DNA of 64,000 nucleotides. Origin: Streptococcus devriesei DSM 19639. Its GTDB lineage: Bacteria > Bacillota > Bacilli > Lactobacillales > Streptococcaceae. The notes beneath the pieces were generated by a model. The model saw nothing but the letters and a program-made list of their open reading frames with translations. It did no database searches and had not been told where the DNA came from. Every line of letters begins with the position of its first letter. Positions within the stretch are counted from its first letter, which is position 1. A program made the translations under genes and the position numbers. The stretch covers positions 1 through 64,000 of the forward strand of contig NZ_AUIN01000012.1 in the NCBI RefSeq assembly GCF_000423725.1, given 5' to 3'. Positions 41,112 through 49,016 of this stretch are shown here, piece by piece.

Positions 41112-41654
41112 TCAATCAAGAGTCTTGCTTAAAGTCACTCCCTGCTGTTTGCAGACCCAAGCGGTTGTGAGGTCGGTTACCCAGCCGCCGATAAAGTTCA
41201 TAATCAAACCAACCAGCAAATAGCGGATAGCCAGATCCATTTGGCTGAGACCCAGTGTCTTTATCCCTGAGGCGATTCCCATCCAGACAAATAATTCACC
41301 CGGATTAATATGAGGGAAGACCCCGTTTGAGGTATGGCAGAACTGCATTTGTGACGCTATGTAGCTTGGTTTATAATATTCCGGCATAAAGCGTCCCATG
41401 CTGATAGCCATCGGATTCCCCAGCATGAAGGCTGAAATAAAGGGCAAAATCATGTAGCGGCTGACTGGATTCTTAGCAGAAATCTGAGCCAGTCTATTGA
41501 CTCGTTCTTCTCCCAGCAAAGCAATCAGCGCATTCATGGCTACCAAAAGCATCAAGACTACCGGAACAATCCCTGACATCCAGCTGATAAAATTGTCACC
41601 GCCGGCTTGGAACAGTTTCATGAAACCTTCAGCAAATTTTGTAATATACTTCAT
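41112..41654 (-). CDS. srlA: PTS glucitol/sorbitol EIIC component
   Basis: 180 residues, about four membrane helices, with SFMLGNPMAISMGRFMPEYY-type conserved loop; full length for SrlA. The gene sits directly downstream of a pair of hairpin repeats whose AAGATAC end touches its ribosome site AAAGGAG. The gap to srlE is 120 bases. Confidence 0.93.
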   Translation of the reverse strand: MKYITKFAEGFMKLFQAGGDNFISWMSGIVPVVLMLLVAMNALIALLGEERVNRLAQISAKNPVSRYMILPFISAFMLGNPMAISMGRFMPEYYKPSYIASQMQFCHTSNGVFPHINPGELFVWMGIASGIKTLGLSQMDLAIRYLLVGLIMNFIGGWVTDLTTAWVCKQQGVTLSKTLD

Positions 41655-41670
41655 AACAAACTCCTTTTAT

Positions 41671-41906
41671 TAAGATACGGTAGAGGCTTGTTATCTAAGT
41701 GCTTCGCACTTGATAACAAACGCCAATCACTATAGTGATTTGGCTACCTCTCCCGCTAACTTCGCTTGGTTAGTAAAATCGACTAACCAAGCGAAGTGTC
41801 GCTAAGGGCGTGAAGAAAGCGAGAAGAAAATAGGAGACTGACGCCATGCGCTTTGCGCATAAGGCAGGCTGTCTTTTTCTCGACGCTTTTAGCCCGTGTT
41901 CAATTA
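41671..41906 (-). repeat. Composite modular hairpin repeat (236 bases) inside the sorbitol operon
   Basis: It starts TAAGATAC and ends GTGTTCAATTA on the plus strand. It contains consecutive hairpins: TTGTTATC/GATAACAA, GCCAATCACTATAGTGATTTGGC, a perfect 16-bp stem ACTTCGCTTGGTTAGT/ACTAACCAAGCGAAGT, then the 110-base common module. A close copy is at 47859-48092, where the 16-bp stem keeps pairing despite base changes on both sides. Confidence 0.85.
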
Positions 41907-41909
41907 ACC

Positions 41910-42020
41910 AAGATACTAAGCCGTTAAGCGACTCAAAGGAAAATAGGAAAGTTGACGAAGATGCTGTGTCCATCTAGGAAACTTTTTCTTTTTCCACAGA
42001 GTCGTAGGCGTGTTCAATTA
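41910..42020 (-). repeat. Modular hairpin repeat (111 bases) next to gutM
   Basis: Bounded by AAGATAC and GTGTTCAATTA, with a body related to the copy at 47748-47856 (shared AAAATAGGAAAG, TGACGAAGATGC and CATCTAGGAA). The gutM stop codon TAA is formed by its end. Confidence 0.8.
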
Positions 42021-42497
42021 TGATTTTTTAAATTGCAACTTAAGACGAGCCAAGAGCATCTTGGCGTGCAGGCCAATATCAACCAAAGGCGCAGCCTTAG
42101 GCACATCTTTGTAAACGCCGGCCTCTGTTCTTAGAAAGACTTCTCTGGCATCTTCAATCGCGATCTGCAGCAGCTTATTTTCCTGACGCACCAAGGGATT
42201 ATAGCTGTCAAAATAATGGATGTCCTCTCCGATATAGGAAGGCATCTTTTTAAAACGGGCGGCTACGGTCACGCCCTGCATTTTCCGTGCATCTAAAACA
42301 CGGCCTTTTTTATCAAGAGCAAACATGACAATCGTGCCTGATTTCACCCTACCGGCTCTGCGGCCTATGGCTACACGTCCCTGACGCCGCAAGGCGGCAT
42401 AAACGTGGTTGAAATGCTTAATCTGTCTCAAGCCAAACATGATCTGCAAGGCATAGGCAGCAAGCACTATGCTTCCAAAAACAATCATAGCATTCAT
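42018..42497 (-). CDS. gutM: Glucitol operon activator GutM
   Basis: 159 residues: one N-terminal membrane helix (MNAMIVFGSIVLAAYALQIM) and a basic cytosolic domain with GRVAIGRRAGRVKSGTIVMF, the hallmark of GutM/SrlM. It works with the PRD regulator encoded upstream. Its start overlaps the stop of gutR, and its stop lies inside a hairpin repeat. Confidence 0.9.
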   Translation of the reverse strand: MNAMIVFGSIVLAAYALQIMFGLRQIKHFNHVYAALRRQGRVAIGRRAGRVKSGTIVMFALDKKGRVLDARKMQGVTVAARFKKMPSYIGEDIHYFDSYNPLVRQENKLLQIAIEDAREVFLRTEAGVYKDVPKAAPLVDIGLHAKMLLARLKLQFKKS

Positions 42498-44362
42498 TAG
42501 AAAATTCCTTTCTGTCTGGTTAAAGCAATAAAATCGGCTTGCGTTTTTACCTTTCTCAAGTCATCTTTTAGATCATCATCACCGGCAATTCTGAAAATAT
42601 CATCATAGAGTTCTAACAATTCGCTTTCCATTTGCGATTCAACTTCTTGAGGAATAGCTACCAAAAAGACAAATTCCACCAGCTCATTGTTAACCCTAAG
42701 ACCATTTTCCAGCAGACCCAGCATTAAAATGGTTTTCCCTTGTGTCTGATTGACCGTGTGGGGAAAGGCAATGCCGTTGCCAAAGACTGTTGACTGCTTT
42801 TCTTCCCGCTCTAAAATGCGCCGGCTAAAGTCACTGTCCACTAATTGGTTAGCCCCTAAAAGGTCTGCCATCTGCTTCAAATAATCTTTGTAGCTTGCGG
42901 AATTTAACAGTCTGACAAACTGCAGATTAATCGTCTTGAGGTTCTTTTGATGATAGTGCTTGACCCGCTGCCATTCTTCGCGCAGCCATTGGTCATCAAA
43001 TAAATTGGTGATATGAATAACAGGCGATTTCAGGTTGCTGAATTTCAGCGGAACTGTCGTAAAGATGGCAAAATAGTCGTCATCTGCTCTGGGATTAAAA
43101 GCTTCTTCTGAATACTGAACAATTTCGATGTCATGCCCAAGCACCCGCATCAGCTGCCGATAAATCATGTTTGCTGTCCCTCTGCCTGTCGTACAGACAA
43201 CAGCAATTTTGCGTTTCTTCCCATCAGAAGCAGGCTCATTTTCGTGTAAAATCATTTCAAAATAAAGGGCCAGATAGCTCATTTCTGACTGCTCCAGCTG
43301 ATAGCCGAAGTGGCTTTTCAGCTCTTCTCCGGCAACCTTAGCCATTTCAAATGCTAGAGGGTATTTCTGCTGAATTTCTCCGTGGAAAATATCATTGATC
43401 TGAACCCGAAAAATAAGCCGGTTAATTAAAAATTTTAAGTGGGTATGGATTTCCACAAACAAGCGTTCTTCATCAAAACTAAGCAGCAAGGTCTCCTTGA
43501 TACGCTTAACCAGGCGCTGATAGAGAGCCTGTAAATCTTTGATATGCGTCTGCGTATAAGTTAAGCCGTCAATAAACTGTGTATTCAGCGGAAAGACCAG
43601 AAAATCTTGTTCATACTGACTCAGCGAAATCTGATAAGCCATTGCAATATGATAAATCAGCGCTTCGACAAACGACGACTGCTTAACTTCGTTTGTATAA
43701 TACTTGATAAAATCTTCCAGCGGTTTGCCCCGCTTGATACGCGCTATCGTGATAGAGACGACCTTGGTCAGCAGCTCCTGTGTTTTTCTGGGAATCTTAA
43801 AGTCGCTATATAAGTTTTCCAAAAAATCAAGCGTCTCATCTGTCAGCGTATCCGAATCAAAATAAGAGTAGACATAATGGATATAAAAGAGCCGCAGATT
43901 TAGTTCTTCACCAACAATCTCCAAACCGTGATTGGGCTTGCCTACAATATGAATGTGATAGCCCTTGGCTAAACTCTTAACCTGCTTTAAGTCCTTATTG
44001 ATTGTCGTTCGGCTGACACCGATTGATTCAGCCAAATCATCAATAAGAAGGGGCGAGGTGCTTCTTATCAGCTGTTTGATCAGATAAGAGCAGCGCTTGC
44101 TGGCAGAATTAAAGTCGCTTTCTTTTCTGAGACTTCCTGCCATAATATCCTCAAGCCTGGCATAATCATAAACTTCAAGAAAGAGCTGATTGCCTCTCTG
44201 CCTAATTTGAATGTCAGCGTCTAATAGGTCATTAAGCTGCTCAATACTCTTTTGCAAGGTGTGCATGCTGACATTAAGATCTGCCCGCAGATCTTCTAAA
44301 GTGACGCTGTGCTGTGCTATTAAGGTATCTAAGATACGATACCAACGATTAACTAATGCCAC
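42497..44362 (-). CDS. gutR: PRD-domain sorbitol operon regulator (GutR/BglG-Mga family)
   Basis: 621 residues: two HTH domains (about 1-70 and 85-165, ESIGVSRTTINKDLKQVK), two PTS regulatory domains (about 185-400), an EIIB-like domain (VVCTTGRGTANMIYRQL) and a C-terminal EIIA-like domain with the phosphorylatable His in GIAFPHTVNQ. Phosphorylation by HPr and SrlB/E controls operon activation. It lies 20 bases after the dehydrogenase gene. Confidence 0.9.
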   Translation of the reverse strand: MALVNRWYRILDTLIAQHSVTLEDLRADLNVSMHTLQKSIEQLNDLLDADIQIRQRGNQLFLEVYDYARLEDIMAGSLRKESDFNSASKRCSYLIKQLIRSTSPLLIDDLAESIGVSRTTINKDLKQVKSLAKGYHIHIVGKPNHGLEIVGEELNLRLFYIHYVYSYFDSDTLTDETLDFLENLYSDFKIPRKTQELLTKVVSITIARIKRGKPLEDFIKYYTNEVKQSSFVEALIYHIAMAYQISLSQYEQDFLVFPLNTQFIDGLTYTQTHIKDLQALYQRLVKRIKETLLLSFDEERLFVEIHTHLKFLINRLIFRVQINDIFHGEIQQKYPLAFEMAKVAGEELKSHFGYQLEQSEMSYLALYFEMILHENEPASDGKKRKIAVVCTTGRGTANMIYRQLMRVLGHDIEIVQYSEEAFNPRADDDYFAIFTTVPLKFSNLKSPVIHITNLFDDQWLREEWQRVKHYHQKNLKTINLQFVRLLNSASYKDYLKQMADLLGANQLVDSDFSRRILEREEKQSTVFGNGIAFPHTVNQTQGKTILMLGLLENGLRVNNELVEFVFLVAIPQEVESQMESELLELYDDIFRIAGDDDLKDDLRKVKTQADFIALTRQKGIF

Positions 44363-44382
44363 CTTTTACCATCCTATAATTT

Positions 44383-45183
44383 TTATCCGCGTGTCTTACC
44401 TCCGGCCACATTGATGGTCACGCCAGTAATATAACTGGAACGCTCAGAAAGGAGATAAGCCACAAGATCAGCCACTTCGCTCAGCTTACCGCTGCGACCA
44501 AGTGGGGTTGTGCTTGTCGACGCATAGCCCGCACGAATCTCTTCAACCGTTTTGCCTCTAGTATAACCGAGTGCTTCTTCATAGGCAAGCGTTCTCAAAC
44601 CAGTTGCTTCCATAATGCCGGGAGCTACTCCAACGACACGAACATTGTGTTTGCCCAGTTCTTTAGCCCATGAGCGGGTATAGCTGTAAACCGCCGCTTT
44701 GGTAGCCGCATAAGCACTCTGACCTTCAGAACCCTCAAGTCCTGCTTCTGAGGCCATATTGATAATAACGCCTTCTTTCTTATCAACAAGCACCCGGCCG
44801 ACAGCCTGACTGACCAGATAAAGGCCTTTTTGATTGATCGTCGTGATCTTATCGAAAACAGCATCATCCAGTTCGTACTTGCCATGAGGGGCTTTAGGGT
44901 CAATTAACAGCCGCGGAATGTTAATGCCTGCATTATTAACAACGGCATCAACGGTTCCAAATCTTTCAATCGTTGCTGCTACAGCAGCTTCTACTTGCTC
45001 ACGGGAAGTGACATCCACCTTTTGAAACAAAAGATGGTCATGCTTAAGATCGTTGTCGGCAATATCAAAATTGGCGACATTGACGTCTAAGGCGAGTAAT
45101 TCTTCAACAACTGCCCGGCCAATCCCGGATGAGGCTCCTGTGACAACGACAGTTTTACCTGCAATACTTAGCCAATCTGTCAT
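44383..45183 (-). CDS. srlD: Sorbitol-6-phosphate 2-dehydrogenase (SDR)
   Basis: 266 residues, a classical short-chain dehydrogenase: TGASSGIG cofactor loop, NNAGI, and catalytic Ser with YAATK (Tyr and Lys). It oxidises sorbitol 6-phosphate to fructose 6-phosphate. It is the first gene of the operon and lies behind a promoter with a cre-like site. Confidence 0.9.
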   Translation of the reverse strand: MTDWLSIAGKTVVVTGASSGIGRAVVEELLALDVNVANFDIADNDLKHDHLLFQKVDVTSREQVEAAVAATIERFGTVDAVVNNAGINIPRLLIDPKAPHGKYELDDAVFDKITTINQKGLYLVSQAVGRVLVDKKEGVIINMASEAGLEGSEGQSAYAATKAAVYSYTRSWAKELGKHNVRVVGVAPGIMEATGLRTLAYEEALGYTRGKTVEEIRAGYASTSTTPLGRSGKLSEVADLVAYLLSERSSYITGVTINVAGGKTRG

Positions 45184-45224
45184 TTTGGTGACTCCTTTAC
45201 TGTTTTAATTATTTTTGTGCCTTT

Positions 45225-45242
45225 ATTATAAAACGCTTTCAA
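45225..45242 (-). promoter_or_regulatory. Sorbitol operon -10 overlapped by a cre-like site
   Basis: TATAAT (45230-45225, minus strand) abuts and overlaps TTGAAAGCGTTTTAT (45242-45228), which matches the CcpA consensus except for one base. Glucose repression of the sorbitol operon is expected. No clear -35, as suits an activated promoter. Confidence 0.7.
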
Positions 45243-45350
45243 AAAATAATTAAGACAGTCTTTTTTTGTAAGCAGCAAAATTTAGTGTACTAATTAAAAC
45301 TGTCCAATCCTATAATCGTCCCAATAGCAAATAAAGTCTTCAATCAGGCA

Positions 45351-45380
45351 AAAAAAGAGAACCACTGTGAGTGATTCTCT
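45351..45380 (-). terminator. Terminator of pgi
   Basis: AGAGAATCACT pairs with AGTGGTTCTCT, followed by TTTTTTT on the minus strand, 20 bases after pgi. Confidence 0.85.
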
Positions 45381-45399
45381 GATGTATATTCTTATTTGT

Positions 45400-46749
45400 T
45401 TAAAGACGTTTATTGAGTTCAGCACCAAGATCTTCAAATCCCGGTTTGCCAAGTAGGGCAAACATATTCTTCTTATAAGCTTCAACACCCGGCTGGTCAA
45501 ATGGATTGACACCATTGAGGTAGCCTGACAGGGCAATAGCAAGTTCAAAGAAATAGATTGTATAGCCAAGCGTGAACTCATCTTGTTCAGGAATAGTCAG
45601 ATAAGTATTTGGCACTCCGCCGTCGGTATGGGCAAGAAGCACACCGTCAGTGGCTTTTTTGTTAACAAAGTCAACGTCCTTGCCTTGCAGGTAGCCAAGA
45701 CCGTCCAGATCTTCTGCAGCTTCCGGCACCAAGATGTTTTTCCGCGGTTTATCCACACGGATAACTGTTTCAAATAAGTTGCGGTAGCCTTCTTGGATAA
45801 ATTGTCCAAGTGAGTGCAAGTCTGTTGAGAAGTTAGCTGATGTCGGATATATTCCTTTTTGGTCCTTACCTTCTGATTCACCGGCTAATTGTTTCCACCA
45901 TTCACTGAAATATTGGAGTGTTGGTTCATAGTTAGCCAGAACTTCTGTCACATAGCCTTTTCTGTAAAGAATATTACGAATCACAGCATACTGATAAGCT
46001 TCGTTTTCAGCAATCTTGTCTGAAGAATAGTCTTTGCGCGCAGCATTGGCACCTTCCATCAATTTGGTAATATCTGCACCGCTTGCTGCAATTGGAAGCA
46101 GGCCAACAGGTGTCAAAACAGTAAACCGTCCGCCGACACTGTCCGGAACAACGAAGGTTTCCCAGCCGCTGGCATCTGCTTCAACCTTAACAGCCCCTTT
46201 AGCTTTGTCAGTTGTCGCATAGATACGCTTGTTGGCTTCTTTTTGGCCGTATTTTTTAACCAAAAGATCTTTGAAAACACGGAATGCGATAGCCGGTTCT
46301 GTTGTTGTACCAGATTTTGAAATAACATTGACTGAGAAATCTTTGTCGGCCACGTAATCCACCAAATCAGCAAGGTAGTTTGAAGAAATAGAATTTCCGG
46401 CATACAGAATTTGCGGTGCTTTGCGGTCTTTAGAAGACTGCAGGTTGACAAATGAACTGTTCAAGAAATCAATGGCTGCACGCGCTCCTAAGTAAGAACC
46501 GCCGATACCAATGACAATGAGAACGTCGCTGTCAGATTGAATTTTAGCAGCCGCTTTTTGAATGCGGGCAAATTCTTCCTTGTCATAATCTTCCGGCAGG
46601 TTGAGCCAACCGGTCATTTCCGCACCCGGTCCGGTACCATTGCGAAGAGCCGCATCCGCAGCTGTCACATGCATTTGCAGGTAGTCCAGCTCGTGCGGTG
46701 CTACGAATTGGTCCAATACTTTAGAATAATCAAATTTAATATGTGTCAT
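45400..46749 (-). CDS. pgi: Glucose-6-phosphate isomerase
   Basis: 449 residues from the second ATG (46749), which has AAGGGAG at good spacing. Motifs [31 protein letters not shown] and the [12 protein letters not shown] tail confirm Pgi. It interconverts glucose 6-P and fructose 6-P; its position beside the sorbitol operon places fructose 6-P supply next to its use. Confidence 0.97.
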   Translation of the reverse strand: MTHIKFDYSKVLDQFVAPHELDYLQMHVTAADAALRNGTGPGAEMTGWLNLPEDYDKEEFARIQKAAAKIQSDSDVLIVIGIGGSYLGARAAIDFLNSSFVNLQSSKDRKAPQILYAGNSISSNYLADLVDYVADKDFSVNVISKSGTTTEPAIAFRVFKDLLVKKYGQKEANKRIYATTDKAKGAVKVEADASGWETFVVPDSVGGRFTVLTPVGLLPIAASGADITKLMEGANAARKDYSSDKIAENEAYQYAVIRNILYRKGYVTEVLANYEPTLQYFSEWWKQLAGESEGKDQKGIYPTSANFSTDLHSLGQFIQEGYRNLFETVIRVDKPRKNILVPEAAEDLDGLGYLQGKDVDFVNKKATDGVLLAHTDGGVPNTYLTIPEQDEFTLGYTIYFFELAIALSGYLNGVNPFDQPGVEAYKKNMFALLGKPGFEDLGAELNKRL

Positions 46750-46784
46750 GTTCATACTCCCTTGTAAATTTCAGTTTCTTTACT

Positions 46785-46813
46785 ATCATACTCTTTTGTA
46801 AGGGTTTTTTCAA
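46785..46813 (-). promoter_or_regulatory. pgi promoter
   Basis: TTGAAA, 17 bases, TATGAT on the minus strand, 36 bases before the start. Confidence 0.75.
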
Positions 46814-46887
46814 TGATTTTGAGTACGATTTCACAAAAAAGAGATAATCATTCCCTTTCTGAAAATTGATCGAAATTTTCAGTCGCT

Positions 46888-47505
46888 TTACGAAAGTGAC
46901 TTGATGATTTCCACCCGTGTAATGACGCCGTCTTTCATACTGTCAACCCGCAAAGCAACATCATTCAGATAAACAGCTGCACCAATGGTGACATGCTTTT
47001 CCTCAGCTTCCAAATGCCGTACGACAAAATCTCTGAGCAATTCACCGTTTTTACCTTCCAGATTGACACGCGCCAAAACATTGGCAATCTTAACCTTCTG
47101 ACTTCCCCGGACAATAATGTTGGTCGAATCATCAAAATTAGTAAAAAGATATTTGCGCGTCGCAAACAGAGCCACGATGGCTAAGATACTCCACAGAGAA
47201 TTCAGACTGTTGCTCTGATCGATAACGACATGTCTGGCAATGGCAAAGAGCAGCACCTCAATGATAGTAGCCGAGGTATGCTTGCTCAGCATTTTTATTA
47301 ACTCCACGCCGATGGCAATACTCATGGCCTGATTGAGAAAATTCTGCAGATAGTCTTCAATAGACCTCTGAGAAGTAAAAATTCCCAGAACATCCACAGC
47401 TAAAAAAGATGTTGAAATGACAAGCACAATCATTAAAATGAAAGAAATCAAGATTTCAACATAAAATGACATTTCATAAAAACTTACCTGTAAAAACTTT
47501 CGCAT
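46888..47505 (-). CDS. PsiE-like membrane protein
   Basis: 205 residues, four membrane helices in the first 125 residues in the manner of the phosphate-starvation-inducible PsiE family, then a soluble C-terminal domain of about 80 residues (GKNGELLRDFVVRHLEAEEK...VYLNDVALRVDSMKDGVITR). AAAGGAGGTTCT precedes the ATG. The whole upstream region is an array of hairpin repeats; the nearest repeat ends at the ribosome site. Function is not known. Confidence 0.7.
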   Translation of the reverse strand: MRKFLQVSFYEMSFYVEILISFILMIVLVISTSFLAVDVLGIFTSQRSIEDYLQNFLNQAMSIAIGVELIKMLSKHTSATIIEVLLFAIARHVVIDQSNSLNSLWSILAIVALFATRKYLFTNFDDSTNIIVRGSQKVKIANVLARVNLEGKNGELLRDFVVRHLEAEEKHVTIGAAVYLNDVALRVDSMKDGVITRVEIIKSLS

Positions 47506-47520
47506 AGAACCTCCTTTAAT

Positions 47521-47631
47521 TAAGATACAAAGGGCGTTAAGAAAGCGAGAAGAAAATAGGAGCCTCGCGCCATGCGCTTGCGCATAAGGCAGGCTGTCTT
47601 TTTCTCGACGCTTTTAGCCCGTGTTCAATTA
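47521..47631 (-). repeat. Modular hairpin repeat, copy C (111 bases)
   Basis: TAAGATAC...GTGTTCAATTA on the plus strand. It folds along its full length: GGGC/GCCC, AAAGCG/CGCTTT, CGAGAA/TTCTCG, AGCC/GGCT, GCC/GGC and ATGCGC/GCGCAT closing the loop. Its body nearly equals the 3' module of the copies at 41671 and 47859. Confidence 0.85.
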
Positions 47632-47634
47632 CAT

Positions 47635-47745
47635 AAGATACTAAGAGCGTAAAGAAATCCGTATAAAGATAGGAAACGGACGCTGTGTCGCTAAGACACA
47701 AGGACGTTTATCTTTTTTACTAGGATTTTAGCTCGTGTTCAATTA
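47635..47745 (-). repeat. Modular hairpin repeat, copy D (111 bases)
   Basis: Same AAGATAC and GTGTTCAATTA ends, but a different self-complementary body (ATCCGTATAAAGATAGGAAA ... GTTTATCTTTTTT; GTGTCGCTAAGACAC loop region). Confidence 0.8.
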
Positions 47746-47747
47746 AC

Positions 47748-47856
47748 AAGATACAAAGGCGTAAGCGACACACAGCAAAATAGGAAAGCTGACGAAGATG
47801 CCTAGCATCTAGGAAGTCTTTATCTTTTTGCACAGTGTCGTAGCCGTGTTCAATTA
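47748..47856 (-). repeat. Modular hairpin repeat, copy E (109 bases)
   Basis: Same ends; body with CGACACACAGCAAAATAGG pairing with TTTTTGCACAGTGTCG, and GATGCCTAGCATC as the tip. Related to the copy at 41910. Confidence 0.8.
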
Positions 47857-47858
47857 AC

Positions 47859-48092
47859 AAGATACGGCAGAGGATTGTTATCTAAGTGCTTTGCACTTGA
47901 TAACAAACGCCAATCACCATAGTGATTTGGCTGCCTCTCCCGCTAACGTCGTTTGGTTAGTAAGATCGACCAACTAAACGACGTGTCGCAAAGGGCGTTA
48001 AGAAAGCGAGAAGAAAATAGGAGCCTAACGCCATGCGCTTGCGCATAAGGCAGGCTATCTTTTTCTCGACGCTTTTAGCCTGTGTTCAATTA
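47859..48092 (-). repeat. Composite modular hairpin repeat, copy F (234 bases)
   Basis: A close homologue of the 41671 copy with the same order of hairpins. The long stem here is ACGTCGTTTGGTTAGT/ACCAACTAAACGACGT, changed from the other copy on both arms so that pairing is kept. Confidence 0.85.
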
Positions 48093-48160
48093 AACGCTTT
48101 CTAAAAAAGCTTTACTTTATTATAACTGATATTCAGCGGAAAAGATAGGGTGACAAAGCA

Positions 48161-48195
48161 AAAGAAAAGTGCCGGATCAATCAGCACTTTTAAAT
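48161..48195 (-). terminator. Terminator of the SDR/ABC operon
   Basis: AAAAGTGC pairs with GCACTTTT, then CTTTTG on the minus strand, about 50 bases after the SDR gene. Confidence 0.75.
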
Positions 48196-48241
48196 TTTAA
48201 TAAAATTTAATTGTCAGCGTCTTAATTAGTACTTACTTTTG

Positions 48242-48952
48242 TTACACAATGGTATAGCCGTAATCTAAGATGAGATTATGCCCTCTAATTGACTTGCTCT
48301 GCTCACTTAATAAAAATTGGATGGAATGGCTGACGTCTTCTAAATCAACAAATTTTTGATAAGGAATCCTAGCTTGCAGACGCTGTCCGAAATAAGAGTC
48401 TAATAAATCACTGTTGGCAGCTGTTTTTATATAGAAGGGCGATATAGCATTGACTCTAATATCTTTATCCTCTACCAAGGAATAATCTACTGATAAATTT
48501 TTAGCCAAATGAATTAAGGCGCTTTTAGAAGGCCCATGATCTGCTCGCATGCTGTTAGCAACAACGCCCTCTTGTGAAGCAATAAAAACGACTGCAGCTT
48601 TTTCTGATAAATAATCGTAAACAGCTTTCATTGAAAATAGGGCTGCCTTGACATTGACATTAAATGTTGCATCCCAATCTTTAGATGTCACGCTAAAAAC
48701 ATTGTTCATATAATTAATGCCTGACGCAAAAATAATATGCGAAAAGTTTAAACTCAGCTTTTTCAAAAAAGATTCGATTTTTTCAAATGAATTATCGTCG
48801 CGAAAATCAACCGATAAATAATTTTTCACACGCTCAGATGTTTTAGGAAAATCAATTCCTGCAATAACATTGTATTGATGACCGTATCGTTCCAGAAAAT
48901 CTTGGCAAACATAACTTTCTGATCCAATTAATAATAAATTTTTAGTTGCCAT
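48242..48952 (-). CDS. Atypical short-chain dehydrogenase/reductase lacking the catalytic Tyr
   Basis: 236 residues with overall SDR pattern (FASGINY in place of NNAG, FNVNVKAALFSMKAV, VNAISPFYIKT, LILDYGYTIV end). The cofactor loop is GSESYVCQDF rather than TGxxxGxG, and the YxxxK motif reads HGPSK, so Tyr is replaced by His while Lys and the upstream Ser (IASQEG) remain. It ends the ABC operon. It may modify a peptide or metabolite, or bind without classical catalysis. Confidence 0.75.
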   Translation of the reverse strand: MATKNLLLIGSESYVCQDFLERYGHQYNVIAGIDFPKTSERVKNYLSVDFRDDNSFEKIESFLKKLSLNFSHIIFASGINYMNNVFSVTSKDWDATFNVNVKAALFSMKAVYDYLSEKAAVVFIASQEGVVANSMRADHGPSKSALIHLAKNLSVDYSLVEDKDIRVNAISPFYIKTAANSDLLDSYFGQRLQARIPYQKFVDLEDVSHSIQFLLSEQSKSIRGHNLILDYGYTIV

Positions 48953-49016
48953 TGATTACTCCTCTCTTTATTTCTATAGACATTCGCTATCATAAAATCA
49001 ATATATTTGATAACAA

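Noticed and set aside
47521..48092. CRISPR array
   Set aside because: Units abut each other with self-complementary bodies; there are no short identical repeats alternating with unique spacers and no cas genes.
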